Shown: piece after piece, positions 47,328 through 56,774 of the stretch
Layout of the letters: every line of letters begins with the position of its first letter
Numbering within the stretch: the stretch's first letter is position 1
NCBI GenBank assembly: GCA_022482925.1
Contig: JAKVOG010000002.1
Coordinates: forward strand, 1 to 64,000
Origin: Selenomonas sp.
GTDB lineage: Bacteria > Bacillota > Negativicutes > Selenomonadales > Selenomonadaceae
Reading direction: 5' to 3'
Length of the DNA: 64,000 nt
Made by a program: the position numbers and the translations under genes
Notes under the pieces: model-generated
What the model saw: the letters and a program-made list of their open reading frames with translations, nothing else
What the model was told of the DNA's origin: nothing
Database searches by the model: none

Positions 47328-49135
47328 TGGAAACATTACAAGGAATGAAGCGCGACCATCATTGTGGCGAGCTTCGCAAAGCAGACGTTGGCCAGGAAGT
47401 CGTACTCTGCGGCTGGGTATCCCGCCGTCGTGACCATGGTGGACTGATCTTCGTTGATATGCGTGACCGTTCCGGTTTTGCGCAGGTTGTCTTTGATGAG
47501 GCATCCATGAGTGAGGGAACATTCCACAAGGCAGAGTCCCTGCGCAACGAGTTCTGCATCGCAGTTCGCGGCACGGTTCGTGCCCGCAGTGCGGAGACCG
47601 TCAACGAAAATATCGAGACGGGTGAGATTGAGGTTGTCTGCGCAGAGTTGCGTGTCCTGAATAAGGCAAAGACGCCGCCATTCTACATCCAGGATGATGT
47701 AGATGTTGATGAGATGGTACGTATGAAATACCGTTATCTCGATCTGCGCCGTCCGGAAATGCAGAAGAACATCATCCTTCGTCATCGTGTGACGAAGATC
47801 ATGCGTGATTTCTTCGATCGCAATGGTTTCCTCGAAATCGAGACGCCGATGCTTTGCAAGAGCACGCCGGAAGGTGCGCGTGACTTCCTCGTACCGAGCC
47901 GTGTGAACCCGGGCGAGTTCTATGCGCTGCCGCAGTCCCCACAGATCTTCAAGCAGATCCTGCAGGTTGCCGGTTTTGAGAAGTATTTCCAGATCGTCCG
48001 CTGCTTCCGTGATGAGGATCTGCGTGCAGACCGTCAGCCGGAGTTCACGCAGCTGGATATCGAGATGTCCTTCATGAACCAGCAGGATATCCTGACGCTC
48101 ATGGAATCCATGACGAAGGAGCTCTTCGAGAAGGCTATCGGCGCCAAGGTAGAGACGCCGTTTGAGCGCATGGAATGGGATACGGCGATGGATAAATATG
48201 GCTCCGATAAGCCGGATCTCCGCTTTGATATGCCGCTCATGGATATCTCTGACTACGTACAGGGATCAGAGTTCAAGGTGTTCAACGCTGTAATCGCCAA
48301 TGGCGGTATGGTTAAGTGCATCAAGGTTGACGGCTATGCCGACATCCCGCGCCGTCGTCTGGACGATCTCGTCAAGTTTGTTCAGATTTATGGTGCCAAG
48401 GGGCTGGCCTGGATCCAGTATACGGCTGATGGCATCAAGAGTCCGTTCAAGAAGTTCTACAGCGATGAGACCTTTGCTAAGATTGCTGAGGCTACGGGTG
48501 CCAAGACTGGTGACCTGCTGCTGGTAGTTGCCGATAAGCGTCTGGTTGTTGATACGGCTCTTGGTCAGCTCCGTCTGGAGATGGGCAAAGAGCGTAACCT
48601 CATCGATCCGGATGCACTGCGCTTCCTGTGGGTTGTTGATTTCCCGATGTACGAATGGAGCGATGAAGAGAAGCGCTGGAAGGCCATGCATCATCCGTTC
48701 ACGGCACCGCGTGACGAGGATATCCAGTATCTGCAGTCTGATCCGGGCCGCGTTAAGGCTAATGCCTATGACATGGTTCTCAACGGTGTTGAGGTCGGCG
48801 GTGGTTCCCTGCGTATCTATAACGCAGAGCTGCAGGAAAAGGTATTCGAGTCGCTGGGACTTACGCCGGAAGAAGCCCATCAGAAGTTCGGCTTCATGAT
48901 GGATGCCTTCGAGTATGGCACGCCACCACATGGCGGTCTGGCATTTGGTCTGGACCGTCTGGTTATGCTCATGGCAAAGCGCGACTCGATCCGCGATGTC
49001 ATTGCGTTCCCGAAGAACCAGAGTGCACGCGACGTGATGTCCAATGCACCGTCTCCGGTAGACGACAAGCAGCTGCGTGAGCTGTCCATTCGTACGGCAG
49101 TCAAGAAAAAAGAGAATAAGCAGGAAAACCAGTAA
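47327..49135 (+). CDS. aspS: Aspartate-tRNA ligase
   Basis: 602-residue class II synthetase of the bacterial type with GAD insertion. Seen: the N-terminal OB anticodon domain (VVLCGWVSRRRDHGGLIFVD), FLEIETPMLCKSTPEGARDF, FYALPQSPQIFKQILQVAG, CFRDEDLRADRQPEFTQLD, and the C-terminal GLAFGLDRLVMLMAKRDSIR. It probably charges tRNA-Asp; whether it also charges tRNA-Asn cannot be said. Paired with hisS as in many Firmicutes. A terminator follows at 49157. Confidence 0.96.
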   Translation: METLQGMKRDHHCGELRKADVGQEVVLCGWVSRRRDHGGLIFVDMRDRSGFAQVVFDEASMSEGTFHKAESLRNEFCIAVRGTVRARSAETVNENIETGEIEVVCAELRVLNKAKTPPFYIQDDVDVDEMVRMKYRYLDLRRPEMQKNIILRHRVTKIMRDFFDRNGFLEIETPMLCKSTPEGARDFLVPSRVNPGEFYALPQSPQIFKQILQVAGFEKYFQIVRCFRDEDLRADRQPEFTQLDIEMSFMNQQDILTLMESMTKELFEKAIGAKVETPFERMEWDTAMDKYGSDKPDLRFDMPLMDISDYVQGSEFKVFNAVIANGGMVKCIKVDGYADIPRRRLDDLVKFVQIYGAKGLAWIQYTADGIKSPFKKFYSDETFAKIAEATGAKTGDLLLVVADKRLVVDTALGQLRLEMGKERNLIDPDALRFLWVVDFPMYEWSDEEKRWKAMHHPFTAPRDEDIQYLQSDPGRVKANAYDMVLNGVEVGGGSLRIYNAELQEKVFESLGLTPEEAHQKFGFMMDAFEYGTPPHGGLAFGLDRLVMLMAKRDSIRDVIAFPKNQSARDVMSNAPSPVDDKQLRELSIRTAVKKKENKQENQ

Positions 49136-49156
49136 GGGTTTCTGTTATCTTTAGGG

Positions 49157-49192
49157 AAGAGGAACGTCATGCATTGACGCTCCTCTTTTTTT
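49157..49192 (+). terminator. Terminator after aspS
   Basis: Arms AGAGGAACGTCA and TGACGCTCCTCT (49158-49169, 49175-49186) with a long T run. Confidence 0.88.
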
Positions 49193-49243
49193 GTAGTAAA
49201 CTAATTCAATATGGGTATTTATGAAATTACTGGAGGGAACAGT

Positions 49244-49968
49244 GTGTCCAATAAGGTAGAGATCCTGGGAGTAGCGGTGGATTCAGTCACGATGGATGAG
49301 GCCGTAGCTCAGGTGGAGAACTATATGGATGAGCGGGCTGGTGTGCTCATCGCTACCGCAAATGCGGAGATGATCATGCGGGCGACTCATGATCAGGAGC
49401 TTATGAAGATCCTGAATGAGGCTGCACTGGTCGTGCCGGATGGTGCCGGTACAGTATGGGCTGCCCGTCATCTGGGGCATGCGATGCCGGAGCGTGTAGC
49501 CGGCTATGATATGGCACAGGAGCTTATGAAGCGGGCGCCTCAGAACCATCGTCGTGTTTTCTTCTTCGGCTCGGCACCGGGCGTGGCAGATAAGGCCAAA
49601 GCTAAGGCCGAGGCACTTTATCCGGGTATCGAGATCGTAGGGACGCGCAATGGATTCTTTACGGAAAAGGATGAGCCGGAGATCATTGCGGAGATCCGGG
49701 CAGCAAAGCCGGATCTGCTGCTCGCGGCACTGGGCGTGCCAAAGCAGGAGAAGTGGCTCTATAAGCATCAGGCAGAGCTGGGGGTGCCTGTCGCCATCGG
49801 GGTCGGCGGCACACTGGATGTTATGGCCGGTGTCATGAAACGCGCACCACGCTGGATGCAGAAAGCCAAGCTGGAATGGCTGTTCCGGGGATGCTGCAGC
49901 CGAAGCGTGCCGGTCGTCTGCTGGCATTGCCGAAGTTCGTGCTGGAGGTCCATCATTCGCGAAAATAA
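49244..49968 (+). CDS. WecG/TagA/CpsF-family glycosyltransferase (frameshift near the end)
   Basis: GT26-type transferase that adds a ManNAc-type sugar to a lipid-linked acceptor. About 241 residues. Seen: VEILGVAVDSVTMDEAVAQV, TANAEMIMRA, VVPDGAGTVWAARHL, ERVAGYDMAQELM, FFFGSAPGVADKAKA, LLAALGVPKQEKWLYKHQ and GVGGTLDVMAGVMKRAPRWM. Near 49888 the frame must shift to read MLQPKRAGRLLALPKFVLEV, the normal family C-terminus, stopping at 49968; the unshifted frame gives a cysteine-rich tail to 50008 that does not fit the family. GTG 49244 follows GGAGGG. Confidence 0.88.
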
Positions 49969-50086
49969 CCGGGTGAATCATGGACAAAGACTGGTGCATC
50001 GTCTATAATAATGAAGGGTCAGTCTGTGCTGACCCGTTTATCGTGCAATCATAAGTTCAAAAATACAAGAATCAGGAGGTGGGGGC

Positions 50087-50719
50087 TTGACTCCTATTAT
50101 TTCCGAAGGGTATCCGTTCATTGGCGGCTGTGCTATACTGGCTGTGATCCTTGGCTGGTCGGTTCATCCGTATGCAGCGGTGGTGCCTTTCGTGCTGATG
50201 CTTTACTTCTGCTATTTCTTCCGCAATCCGAACCGTCAGATCGAGATGGATGATTCGGTGGTTTTATCGCCGGCGGATGGTACGGTTACGGATATCATTC
50301 CGATGGAGACGGATGAGTTCGTCAAGGAGCCGTGCAATAAGGTGATCATATTCATGTCGGTCTTTAACGTGCATGTGAACCGCAGCCCGATTCAGGGGCA
50401 GATCAAGCTTCAGAAATATTTCTGCGGGCGTTTCCGGCCTGCCTATAAAGACACGGTAGGGTTCGAGAATGAACATCATCTTCTCGGCATCGAGAATGAG
50501 CGGATACGCATCAGCGTCAAGCAGATTGCCGGCATCCTGGCCCGTCGTATCGTATCGTATGTAACCCTGGATGACGAGCTCAGACAGGGCGAGCTTTATG
50601 GCATGATCAAATTTGGCTCCTGCCTTGAGGTAGTGATGCCGCGTGACGTTGAGATTGCCGTGACAAAAGGACAGAAGGTCGTAGGCGGCCAAACCATACT
50701 CGGGAGGATTAAAGACTGA
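50087..50719 (+). CDS. psd: Phosphatidylserine decarboxylase (short type)
   Basis: A 210-residue membrane-bound decarboxylase making phosphatidylethanolamine. Seen: two N-terminal hydrophobic helices, FFRNPNRQIEMDD, LSPADGTVTDI, FMSVFNVHVNRSPI, ENEHHLLGIENERIRI, and the autocleavage site with the pyruvoyl serine in MIKFGSCLEVV. TTG 50087 follows AGGAGGTGG. The stop overlaps the pssA start by one base. Confidence 0.94.
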   Translation: MTPIISEGYPFIGGCAILAVILGWSVHPYAAVVPFVLMLYFCYFFRNPNRQIEMDDSVVLSPADGTVTDIIPMETDEFVKEPCNKVIIFMSVFNVHVNRSPIQGQIKLQKYFCGRFRPAYKDTVGFENEHHLLGIENERIRISVKQIAGILARRIVSYVTLDDELRQGELYGMIKFGSCLEVVMPRDVEIAVTKGQKVVGGQTILGRIKD

Positions 50720-51429
50720 TGGATTATCGACGTTTTTTACCGAATCTGTGCACATCTATGAACCTGGTTTTTGGTATGTGCTCAATTCTTTCTACGTACA
50801 GCGGAGACCTCGTCTGGGGCTCTATCTTTATTTTACTGGCACTGGTCGCTGATGGTTTAGACGGGCGTACTGCGCGCTTTTTCGGCGTATCCAGTGAGAT
50901 GGGTAAGGAGATGGACTCCTTATGCGATCTGGGGTCTTTCGGTATTGCACCGGGATTCCTGGCCTGGGCATTTGTGCTGCATAACTATGGCCTGTTGGGC
51001 GTAGTAGTTGTTATCCTGTTTGCGGTCTGCGGCATGTGGCGTCTGGCCCGGTTTAATGTCAATGCCAGCGTAGTCCATGGTTACTTCATGGGGCTCGCTA
51101 TTCCGGCAGGCGGCAATATTGTGGCGATGACAACCCTGCTGTTTGTGACGATGGGGGTCAATCCGCTGTCGTTCGGCCTGGCTTATCCGATCATTATGGC
51201 GATCGTTGGCTATTTGATGGTCAGCCATGTTCATTATCCGAATTTCAAGGGAGATGGCGGGGAGCCGTTCTATCTGGTCTCCAAGGCATTTGCTGTGCTG
51301 ATGTTTGCCGGAATTCTCTGGTTCGGTCAGGCATCTCTGTTGCCGGCACTGGCAGTAGCCGTGTTCTGCACGTATGCTGCGGCTGGTATCCTCAATACGA
51401 TTGTTGCTTTGTTTGCAAAGGAAGGCTGA
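50719..51429 (+). CDS. pssA: CDP-diacylglycerol-serine O-phosphatidyltransferase
   Basis: A 236-residue membrane enzyme with about 6-8 helices and the CDP-alcohol phosphatidyltransferase motif DGLDGRTARFFGVSSEMGKE followed by MDSLCD. It makes phosphatidylserine, the substrate of the overlapping psd gene. The two form the phosphatidylethanolamine pathway of this organism. Confidence 0.94.
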   Translation: MDYRRFLPNLCTSMNLVFGMCSILSTYSGDLVWGSIFILLALVADGLDGRTARFFGVSSEMGKEMDSLCDLGSFGIAPGFLAWAFVLHNYGLLGVVVVILFAVCGMWRLARFNVNASVVHGYFMGLAIPAGGNIVAMTTLLFVTMGVNPLSFGLAYPIIMAIVGYLMVSHVHYPNFKGDGGEPFYLVSKAFAVLMFAGILWFGQASLLPALAVAVFCTYAAAGILNTIVALFAKEG

Positions 51430-51435
51430 TGATTT

Positions 51436-52704
51436 TTGACACATCCATTTGACATCATCATGGTGCCGATGCAGATTTTGATTTTCTTGTTTACCTTGTA
51501 TTTCTTTATCATTGGTTTCTGCGGCATGTGGCGGCGGAAAGAAAATAAGATCAAGACGCCGAAGAAAACCTTCGCACTGGTTGTGGCTGCACATAATGAG
51601 CATGCGGTCATTGGGCAGTTGGTTCAGAACTTGAAACAGCTGAACTATCCGAAGGATATGTATGATATTCATGTAATCGCGGATAATTGCGCGGATAATA
51701 CGGCCGAGATTGCCCGTAATGCCGGGGCACTGGTTCATGAGCGTACCCATCCGACCAAGAAGAGCAAAGGCTATGCGCTGGACTGGATGTTCGACCGTCT
51801 CTTCAAGCAGGAGAAGCAGTACGATGCCGTCTGCGTATTCGACGCGGATAATCTCGTGCACCCGCAGTTCCTCATGGAGATGAATAATCGTCTCTGTAAG
51901 GGCGATAAGGTCATCCAGGGCTATATGGATGCGAAGAATCCGTATGATACCTGGGTTTCGGGGACATTTGCCATCGCATTCTGGGTCATCTGTCATATCT
52001 CGCATCTGGCCAAGTCCAATATCGGCTTGTCCGCCTGCCTTGGCGGCACGGGCATGTGCTTTGATACCGAGATTCTGAAGCGTCATGGCTGGCAGGCAAC
52101 GTGCCTGACTGAGGACATGGAGTTCACTATGAAATGCATGGCCGAGGGAATCAAGACCAGCTGGGCACATGATGCCATCATCTATGATGAAAAGCCGCTG
52201 ACCTTCAAGCAGTCCTGGAACCAGCGACGTCGCTGGGCACAGGGGCAGTTCGATGTCGGCAACCGCTTTATTCCGAAAATGCTGGTAGCTGGCTGGAAGC
52301 ACAAGGACATCCGCATGTGGGATGAATGTATCTATCTGATGCAGCCGCATTTCCTGATGATCTCGACGATCTTCATCATTATCAGCTATCTGCAGCTGGC
52401 TTTTGAGCCGTTCTATACGAACATCTATAATTTCATGCCATCGCAGCTTATGACGGCGATCATGCTGGGACAGTATATCCTGCCGATGATCATCCTCATC
52501 AAGATCCGTGCCAAGTGGAAATCCTGGTTATACATGCTGCTGTATCCGGTGTTCATCTATTCCTGGATACCAATCATTTTCCTGGGCTTCATTCACCGCA
52601 ATGAACATGAATGGAGTCATACGCAGCATACCCGGGCCATGAGTATGGACGATATCGTAGGGAATGTAAAGAATACGAAGACGATCGATCGCGCAGACCG
52701 ATAA
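51436..52704 (+). CDS. Membrane-bound processive family 2 glycosyltransferase
   Basis: A 422-residue enzyme with one N-terminal membrane helix, a cytoplasmic GT-A domain (FALVVAAHNEHAVIGQLVQN, VIADNCADNTAEIAR, AVCVFDADNLVHPQFL, CLGGTGMCFDTEIL, CLTEDMEFTMKCM) and three or more C-terminal helices. The QRRRWAQGQ motif at about residue 258 marks the processive BcsA/HAS/IcaA class. Its product is unknown; a free-standing glycan or glycolipid is possible. It sits 6 bp after pssA. A terminator follows. Confidence 0.87.
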   Translation: MTHPFDIIMVPMQILIFLFTLYFFIIGFCGMWRRKENKIKTPKKTFALVVAAHNEHAVIGQLVQNLKQLNYPKDMYDIHVIADNCADNTAEIARNAGALVHERTHPTKKSKGYALDWMFDRLFKQEKQYDAVCVFDADNLVHPQFLMEMNNRLCKGDKVIQGYMDAKNPYDTWVSGTFAIAFWVICHISHLAKSNIGLSACLGGTGMCFDTEILKRHGWQATCLTEDMEFTMKCMAEGIKTSWAHDAIIYDEKPLTFKQSWNQRRRWAQGQFDVGNRFIPKMLVAGWKHKDIRMWDECIYLMQPHFLMISTIFIIISYLQLAFEPFYTNIYNFMPSQLMTAIMLGQYILPMIILIKIRAKWKSWLYMLLYPVFIYSWIPIIFLGFIHRNEHEWSHTQHTRAMSMDDIVGNVKNTKTIDRADR

Positions 52705-52705
52705 G

Positions 52706-52734
52706 AAAAAACCTCCCTCATCGAGGGAGGTTTT
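52706..52734 (+). terminator. Terminator after the processive glycosyltransferase
   Basis: Stem AAAACCTCCCT (52708-52718) and AGGGAGGTTTT (52724-52734) with a short loop. Confidence 0.8.
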
Positions 52735-52766
52735 GCGTTAGAAGCTATGAAGTGAAGGAGCAATAT

Positions 52767-53144
52767 ATGTATACATTGAAAGTAGAGGGCGCTTTCGAAG
52801 CGGCCCATCAGATTGAAGGCTACCCTGGGAAATGTGCCCGCCTGCATGGACATAACTGGGTGGTAGAAGCGGTCGTGAAGGGAAATGAGCTGGATGAGCT
52901 GGGCATGCTGGTGGATTTCAAGGCGATCAAGAAGGCATTGAATGAGGTGCTGGACCGTCTGGATCATCGGTATCTCAATGAGCTGGAGCCGTTCTGCAGC
53001 GGTACGAATCCAACGGCAGAGAATCTGGCCCGGGTACTGTTTGAGGAACTGGCTGGTCATGCTGTTTTCGAGCGTGACAGCCAGCTGGCTGCGATCACGG
53101 TTTTTGAGTCGCCGAAGTCCAGCGTGACCTATACGAAGGATTGA
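52767..53144 (+). CDS. queD: 6-carboxy-tetrahydropterin synthase QueD
   Basis: Second step of queuosine/7-deazapurine synthesis from GTP. A 125-residue T-fold protein: FEAAHQIEGYPGKCARLHGH with zinc histidines and the catalytic Cys, ELGMLVDFKAIK, LDHRYLNEL, GTNPTAENLARVL and the final SPKSSVTYT. ATG 52767 follows GAAGGAG; the open frame upstream is read-through. queE starts a few bases later and tgt lies at 34 kb. Confidence 0.94.
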   Translation: MYTLKVEGAFEAAHQIEGYPGKCARLHGHNWVVEAVVKGNELDELGMLVDFKAIKKALNEVLDRLDHRYLNELEPFCSGTNPTAENLARVLFEELAGHAVFERDSQLAAITVFESPKSSVTYTKD

Positions 53145-53149
53145 GGTCC

Positions 53150-53885
53150 ATGATGAAAGAGAATTTGATTGAGATCTTCTCGTCCATTCAGGGCGAGGGA
53201 AAATATGTTGGCTGTCGTCAGGTGTTTGTGCGTTTTGAAGGCTGCAACCTGGACTGTCGTTACTGTGATACCGAGAATACGCCGGGCAGTCATGCAGTCT
53301 GTCAGTCTGAGACCCACGCAGGCAGCCGTGAGTTCATCGAGCTGCCCAATCCGCTGACCGTGGAGACGGTGGCGGCAAAAATCAACGCCATGCTGCAGGA
53401 GGTGCCGCATCAGGCCATCAGCTTTACTGGTGGGGAACCGTTGCTGCATGCCGATTTCATCAAGGCACTGGCGGGGCGGGTACAGTCGAAGTTTTTCTGG
53501 AGACGAATGGTACGCTGGATCAGCAGCTGGCGGACGTGTATTGATGTCTGTGACATCATCAGCATGGATATCAAGCTGCCCAGCTGTCGTGAGTCAGTCT
53601 CAGTGGGAGGCGCATCGCCGCTTCATTGCGATTGCCCGGCAGAAGGACTTGTATATCAAGCTGGTCGTGGCAGCTGAGACGACGATGGCTGAGTTCCGTC
53701 AGGCCGTCAATCTGGTGGCGGAGACGGCACCGGAGACACTGTTCATCATCCAGCCGGTTACGCCGTTTGGCGGCTGCCAGGCGGCCAGCCCGGAGCAGAT
53801 TCTTCAGTGCCAGAACTATGCCTTATCGAAACTCGCGGATGTCCGCGTGATTCCGCAGACGCATAAGATGATCGGCCAGATCTGA
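53150..53885 (+). CDS. queE: 7-carboxy-7-deazaguanine synthase QueE (three apparent indels)
   Basis: Radical SAM enzyme that makes CDG from the QueD product. About 244 residues. Seen: EIFSSIQGEGKYVGCRQVFV, the cluster motif CNLDCRYCD, HQAISFTGGEPLLHADFIK, then after frame changes VFLETNGTLDQQLAD-type and IDVCDIISMDIKLPS, and WEAHRRFIAIARQKDLYIK to a C-terminal DVRVIPQTHKMIGQI. Single-base changes near 53491 (missing), 53539 and 53584 (extra) repair it to the standard sequence. It follows queD directly. Confidence 0.9.
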
Positions 53886-53928
53886 CCGCCCATTGGTCAT
53901 TGTTGTCAGAAAGCGAATATAGCAATAA

Positions 53929-53954
53929 AAAAGCTCCGCAATAGCGGAGCTTTT
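53929..53954. terminator. Bidirectional terminator between queE and the carboxyltransferase gene
   Basis: AAAAGCTCCGC (53929-53939) and GCGGAGCTTTT (53944-53954); with flanking A and T runs it can serve both converging units. Confidence 0.85.
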
Positions 53955-53985
53955 CTTGACTTGGGGGTATAACAGGAAGTCTTGA

Positions 53986-55376
53986 TTATGCTTTTTTGTA
54001 AGCCGTGACTTTCTGATAATGGTTCTGGAAGAACTCTTCAGCAACCTGCGGGAACAGGGCATAGAGAGAACATCCTCTTCCGTCGGGTTCAGGAAACCTT
54101 TTTCCTTGAGCTCGGCTTCGAATTCTGCGAAGGTCTCAGCCTTGGCATCTTCGATGGAGCAGTCTTTGATGATCTCATCATCAGGAATGCCCAGCGTCTT
54201 CGTGAGGAAGTCGTGGTCAATCTCAACCGGCGTACGGCCAAATTTGCCGCGAGCCAGATCTTTGAACTCTTTCGGAACCATCTTATAACGCTCACCGGAC
54301 ATGACATTGAACGTAGCCATGGTGCCGACGATCTGGGAAGACGGCGTAACGAGTGGCGGATAACCGAGGTCTTTACGGACGCGCGGCATCTCGTCGAGGA
54401 GATCCTGATATTTGTCTTCCATGCCGGCTTCTTTGAGCTGGTTAGCCAGGTTCGAGAGCATGCCGCCCGGAATCTGGAAGTCGATGACGTTCGGGTTGAT
54501 ATCGAAGTAACCCTTGAGGTTGAATTCGTTGATGATGCGTTTCTTCACGGAGAGGAAATGCTTGGAGATCGGCGTAAGTGCCTTGACGTCGATGCCCGTG
54601 TCATACTCAGTGCCTTCCAGTGCACGGACCATCGTCTCGGTGCATGGCTGGGAAGTATCGGAAGAGAACGGAGCCAGAGCCGTATCGATGACATCGACAC
54701 CAGCCTCAACAGCCTTGAGATACGTTGCATGACCGAAACCGGACGTGCAGTGCGTATGGAGCTCAACCGGGATATCGAGTGCAGCCTTGAGCTTCTTGAC
54801 GAGATCCTCAGCGACAAAAGGCTTCAGCAGGCCGGACATATCCTTGATGCAGATGGAGTGGCAGCCCATAGACTGCAGCTCTTTAGCCAGCTCAACGAAT
54901 TTCTCATTCGTGTGGACCGGGCTCAGCGTGTAGACGAGGCAGCCCTGTACTTCTGGTTTTTCCGGGCAGGCGAGTGCTGCTTTGATGGCAACTTTCAGGT
55001 TGCGGACATCATTAAGAGCATCGAAGATACGGAATACGCCAACGCCATGAGCGGAAGCTTTCTGGACGAACTTCTCAACGACATCGTTGGAGTAGTGGTT
55101 ATAGCCCAGGAGGTTCTGACCACGGAGCAGCATCTGGATCGGGGTCTTCAGGTTTGCTTTCAGCGTGTCAAGACGCTGCCCATGGATCCTCACCCAGGAA
55201 ACGAAGGCAGGTATCGAACGTTGCGCCACCCCAGGCTTCCAATTGCCTTGTAGCCGACAGCGTCGAGAGCCTCGAGCTGTGGGAGCATATCCTCGATACG
55301 CATGCGCGTTGCACACAAAGACTGATGACCGTCACGCAGGACCGGTCTCCATAATCTTTACTGATTTCTTTGCCAT
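53986..55376 (-). CDS. Biotin-dependent carboxyltransferase, oxaloacetate decarboxylase alpha / pyruvate carboxylase B type (indels)
   Basis: Carboxyltransferase subunit acting on oxaloacetate/pyruvate; about 462 residues. Seen: [18 protein letters not shown] with the metal-binding motif, [60 protein letters not shown] with the carboxylated-lysine region, [11 protein letters not shown] and [12 protein letters not shown]. No biotin-carrier lysine domain is attached: it ends [11 protein letters not shown], so a separate carrier is expected. Extra bases near 55343, 55240 and 55180 and a missing base near 54066 break the frame; corrected, both ends match the family. Own promoter at 55526-55554. 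Confidence 0.9.
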
Positions 55377-55525
55377 AAATAACACTCTCCTCTGAGTTAT
55401 TGATACATAAGCACAACTTATGAATACTAACGTGCATATGTTGCGAAAACTGGAAGTAAAAACAGCTGTAAGGCCGCGTAGTTACTGGCTTTTTCACAAT
55501 TAGATGAAATTTACATCACAAGAAT

Positions 55526-55554
55526 AGTATAGGTACTAAAAAGCGCTTTGTCAA
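55526..55554 (-). promoter_or_regulatory. Promoter of the carboxyltransferase gene
   Basis: On the minus strand TTGACA (55554-55549), a 17-bp spacer and TATACT (55531-55526). The leader would be about 145 nt. This is a near-consensus strong promoter. Confidence 0.75.
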
Positions 55555-55641
55555 TGGAAGTCGTGATTTTTTTCTCATGCTATAACTAATTTGAATCATA
55601 GACGGCATTTATTATTGTATTTATGTTATCGTTGGTATAAC

Positions 55642-55671
55642 CAAAAAGAATAGCCTGCATAAGCAGGCTAT
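55642..55671 (-). terminator. Terminator after dat
   Basis: Stem TAGCCTGC (55651-55658) and GCAGGCTA (55663-55670); on the minus strand a T-rich tail follows (to about 55642). Confidence 0.82.
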
Positions 55672-55702
55672 GAATTGGATGAAAACGGAGTTCGTTTCTT
55701 AT

Positions 55703-56557
55703 TTATTTACATTCCTTGGCTACTAGTTCATGATACGCCTTGAGTAGAGCGCAGCTGATGCTGCCGGGAGCTCCCGTACCGATGGTATGCCCATCGATAT
55801 CGACAACCGGTGTGACCTCCAGGCTGGTGCTGGTAGCGAATGCTTCGTCGGCTGTCAGCGCAAATTCCGGCGTGAAGGCTTTCTCGACGACGGTATAACC
55901 AAGTTTTGGGATAAGCTCATCCATCAGGATGGAGCGGGTGACACCTTTTAGAATATACTCATTAGTGGGATGTGTCCAGATGATGTCATCTTTTACAATG
56001 AAGAAGTTGCTGCTGGACCCCTCGGTGATGAGATTCTGGTCCTTGCGGTACTGGATGGTGCCCTGGACGCCTTTGTCATGAGCTGCCTGCTTGGCCAGTA
56101 CGTTGCCCAGGAGATTCAGACTCTTTATATCACAGCGCAGCCAGCGGATATCCTCAGCCAGGATACAGTGGATGCCATTTTCCTGCTGGTCGGCATCCGG
56201 TGCTGATTCACGGATGGTCATGGACAGCAGCGGGACGGTCTGATCCGGGAAGGCATGAGAGCGCGGAGCGCAGCCACGGGTGATCTGGAAGTAGATGGCG
56301 CCGTTCCTGATTCCGCTTTTTTTGATCAGGTCGTTGTGGATGGCGGTGAGTTCTTCATCCATATAGGTAATCGGGATGCGCAGCTCGCGCAGCGAACGGC
56401 GGCAGCGTTCGAGATGACGCGTCAGGGCAAAAGGTTTCCCGTTATATATGCGTGTTACCTCGTAGATTCCGTCGCCAAACTGGTAGCCACGGTCTTCAAG
56501 CTGTACTTTCGGTTCATCCAGGGAGATGAACTCGCCATCAAAAAATCCATAATCCAT
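55703..56557 (-). CDS. dat: D-amino-acid transaminase
   Basis: A 284-residue fold-IV aminotransferase that makes D-glutamate/D-alanine for the cell wall. Seen: FFDGEFISLDEPKVQLEDRG, YQFGDGIYEVTRIYNGK, CAPRSHAFPD, CDIKSLNLLGNVLAKQAAHD with the PLP lysine, ITEGSSSNFFIV and FATSTSLEVTPVVDIDG. These match D-aminotransferase rather than IlvE. It is monocistronic on the minus strand and convergent with nothing close; terminator at 55642-55671. Confidence 0.9.
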   Translation of the reverse strand: MDYGFFDGEFISLDEPKVQLEDRGYQFGDGIYEVTRIYNGKPFALTRHLERCRRSLRELRIPITYMDEELTAIHNDLIKKSGIRNGAIYFQITRGCAPRSHAFPDQTVPLLSMTIRESAPDADQQENGIHCILAEDIRWLRCDIKSLNLLGNVLAKQAAHDKGVQGTIQYRKDQNLITEGSSSNFFIVKDDIIWTHPTNEYILKGVTRSILMDELIPKLGYTVVEKAFTPEFALTADEAFATSTSLEVTPVVDIDGHTIGTGAPGSISCALLKAYHELVAKECK

Positions 56558-56660
56558 AACAACAGCTCCTTTATTTCGTCAGATTCGTTATCCAATACGA
56601 TTATTATACCGAAAAAAAGGACAGTTGACACGGATTTTCGAAAGAATTGTTGTTTGCATA

Positions 56661-56689
56661 TTGGTTTTTCAGCGTTCCCTTGGTATAAT
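56661..56689 (+). promoter_or_regulatory. Promoter of the ACT-UPF0210 unit
   Basis: TTGGTT (56661-56666), 17-bp spacer, TATAAT (56684-56689), also with an upstream TG (TGG) that makes an extended -10. The leader to ATG 56775 is about 80 nt. Confidence 0.65.
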
Positions 56690-56774
56690 GAAATAAGCTG
56701 ATTTGTGTCGACACACTGTATTCTATGTTACACAATGAGCAGACAATATCGGATTTAAAAGGAGAAATGTGTAA

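Larger units (their letters stand above)
55377..55702 (-). other. Intergenic region between carboxyltransferase and dat
   Basis: Contains the strong carboxyltransferase promoter, a roughly 145-nt leader in which I see no recognised riboswitch, and the dat terminator at 55642-55671. No gene is supported. Confidence 0.6.

Noticed and set aside
50920-52350. A 476-codon open frame on the minus strand
   Set aside because: It runs antisense through pssA and the processive glycosyltransferase, both of which have clear motifs; composition is that of a shadow frame.
54213-55253. A 346-codon open frame on the plus strand
   Set aside because: It is antisense to the carboxyltransferase gene, whose conserved motifs are on the minus strand.
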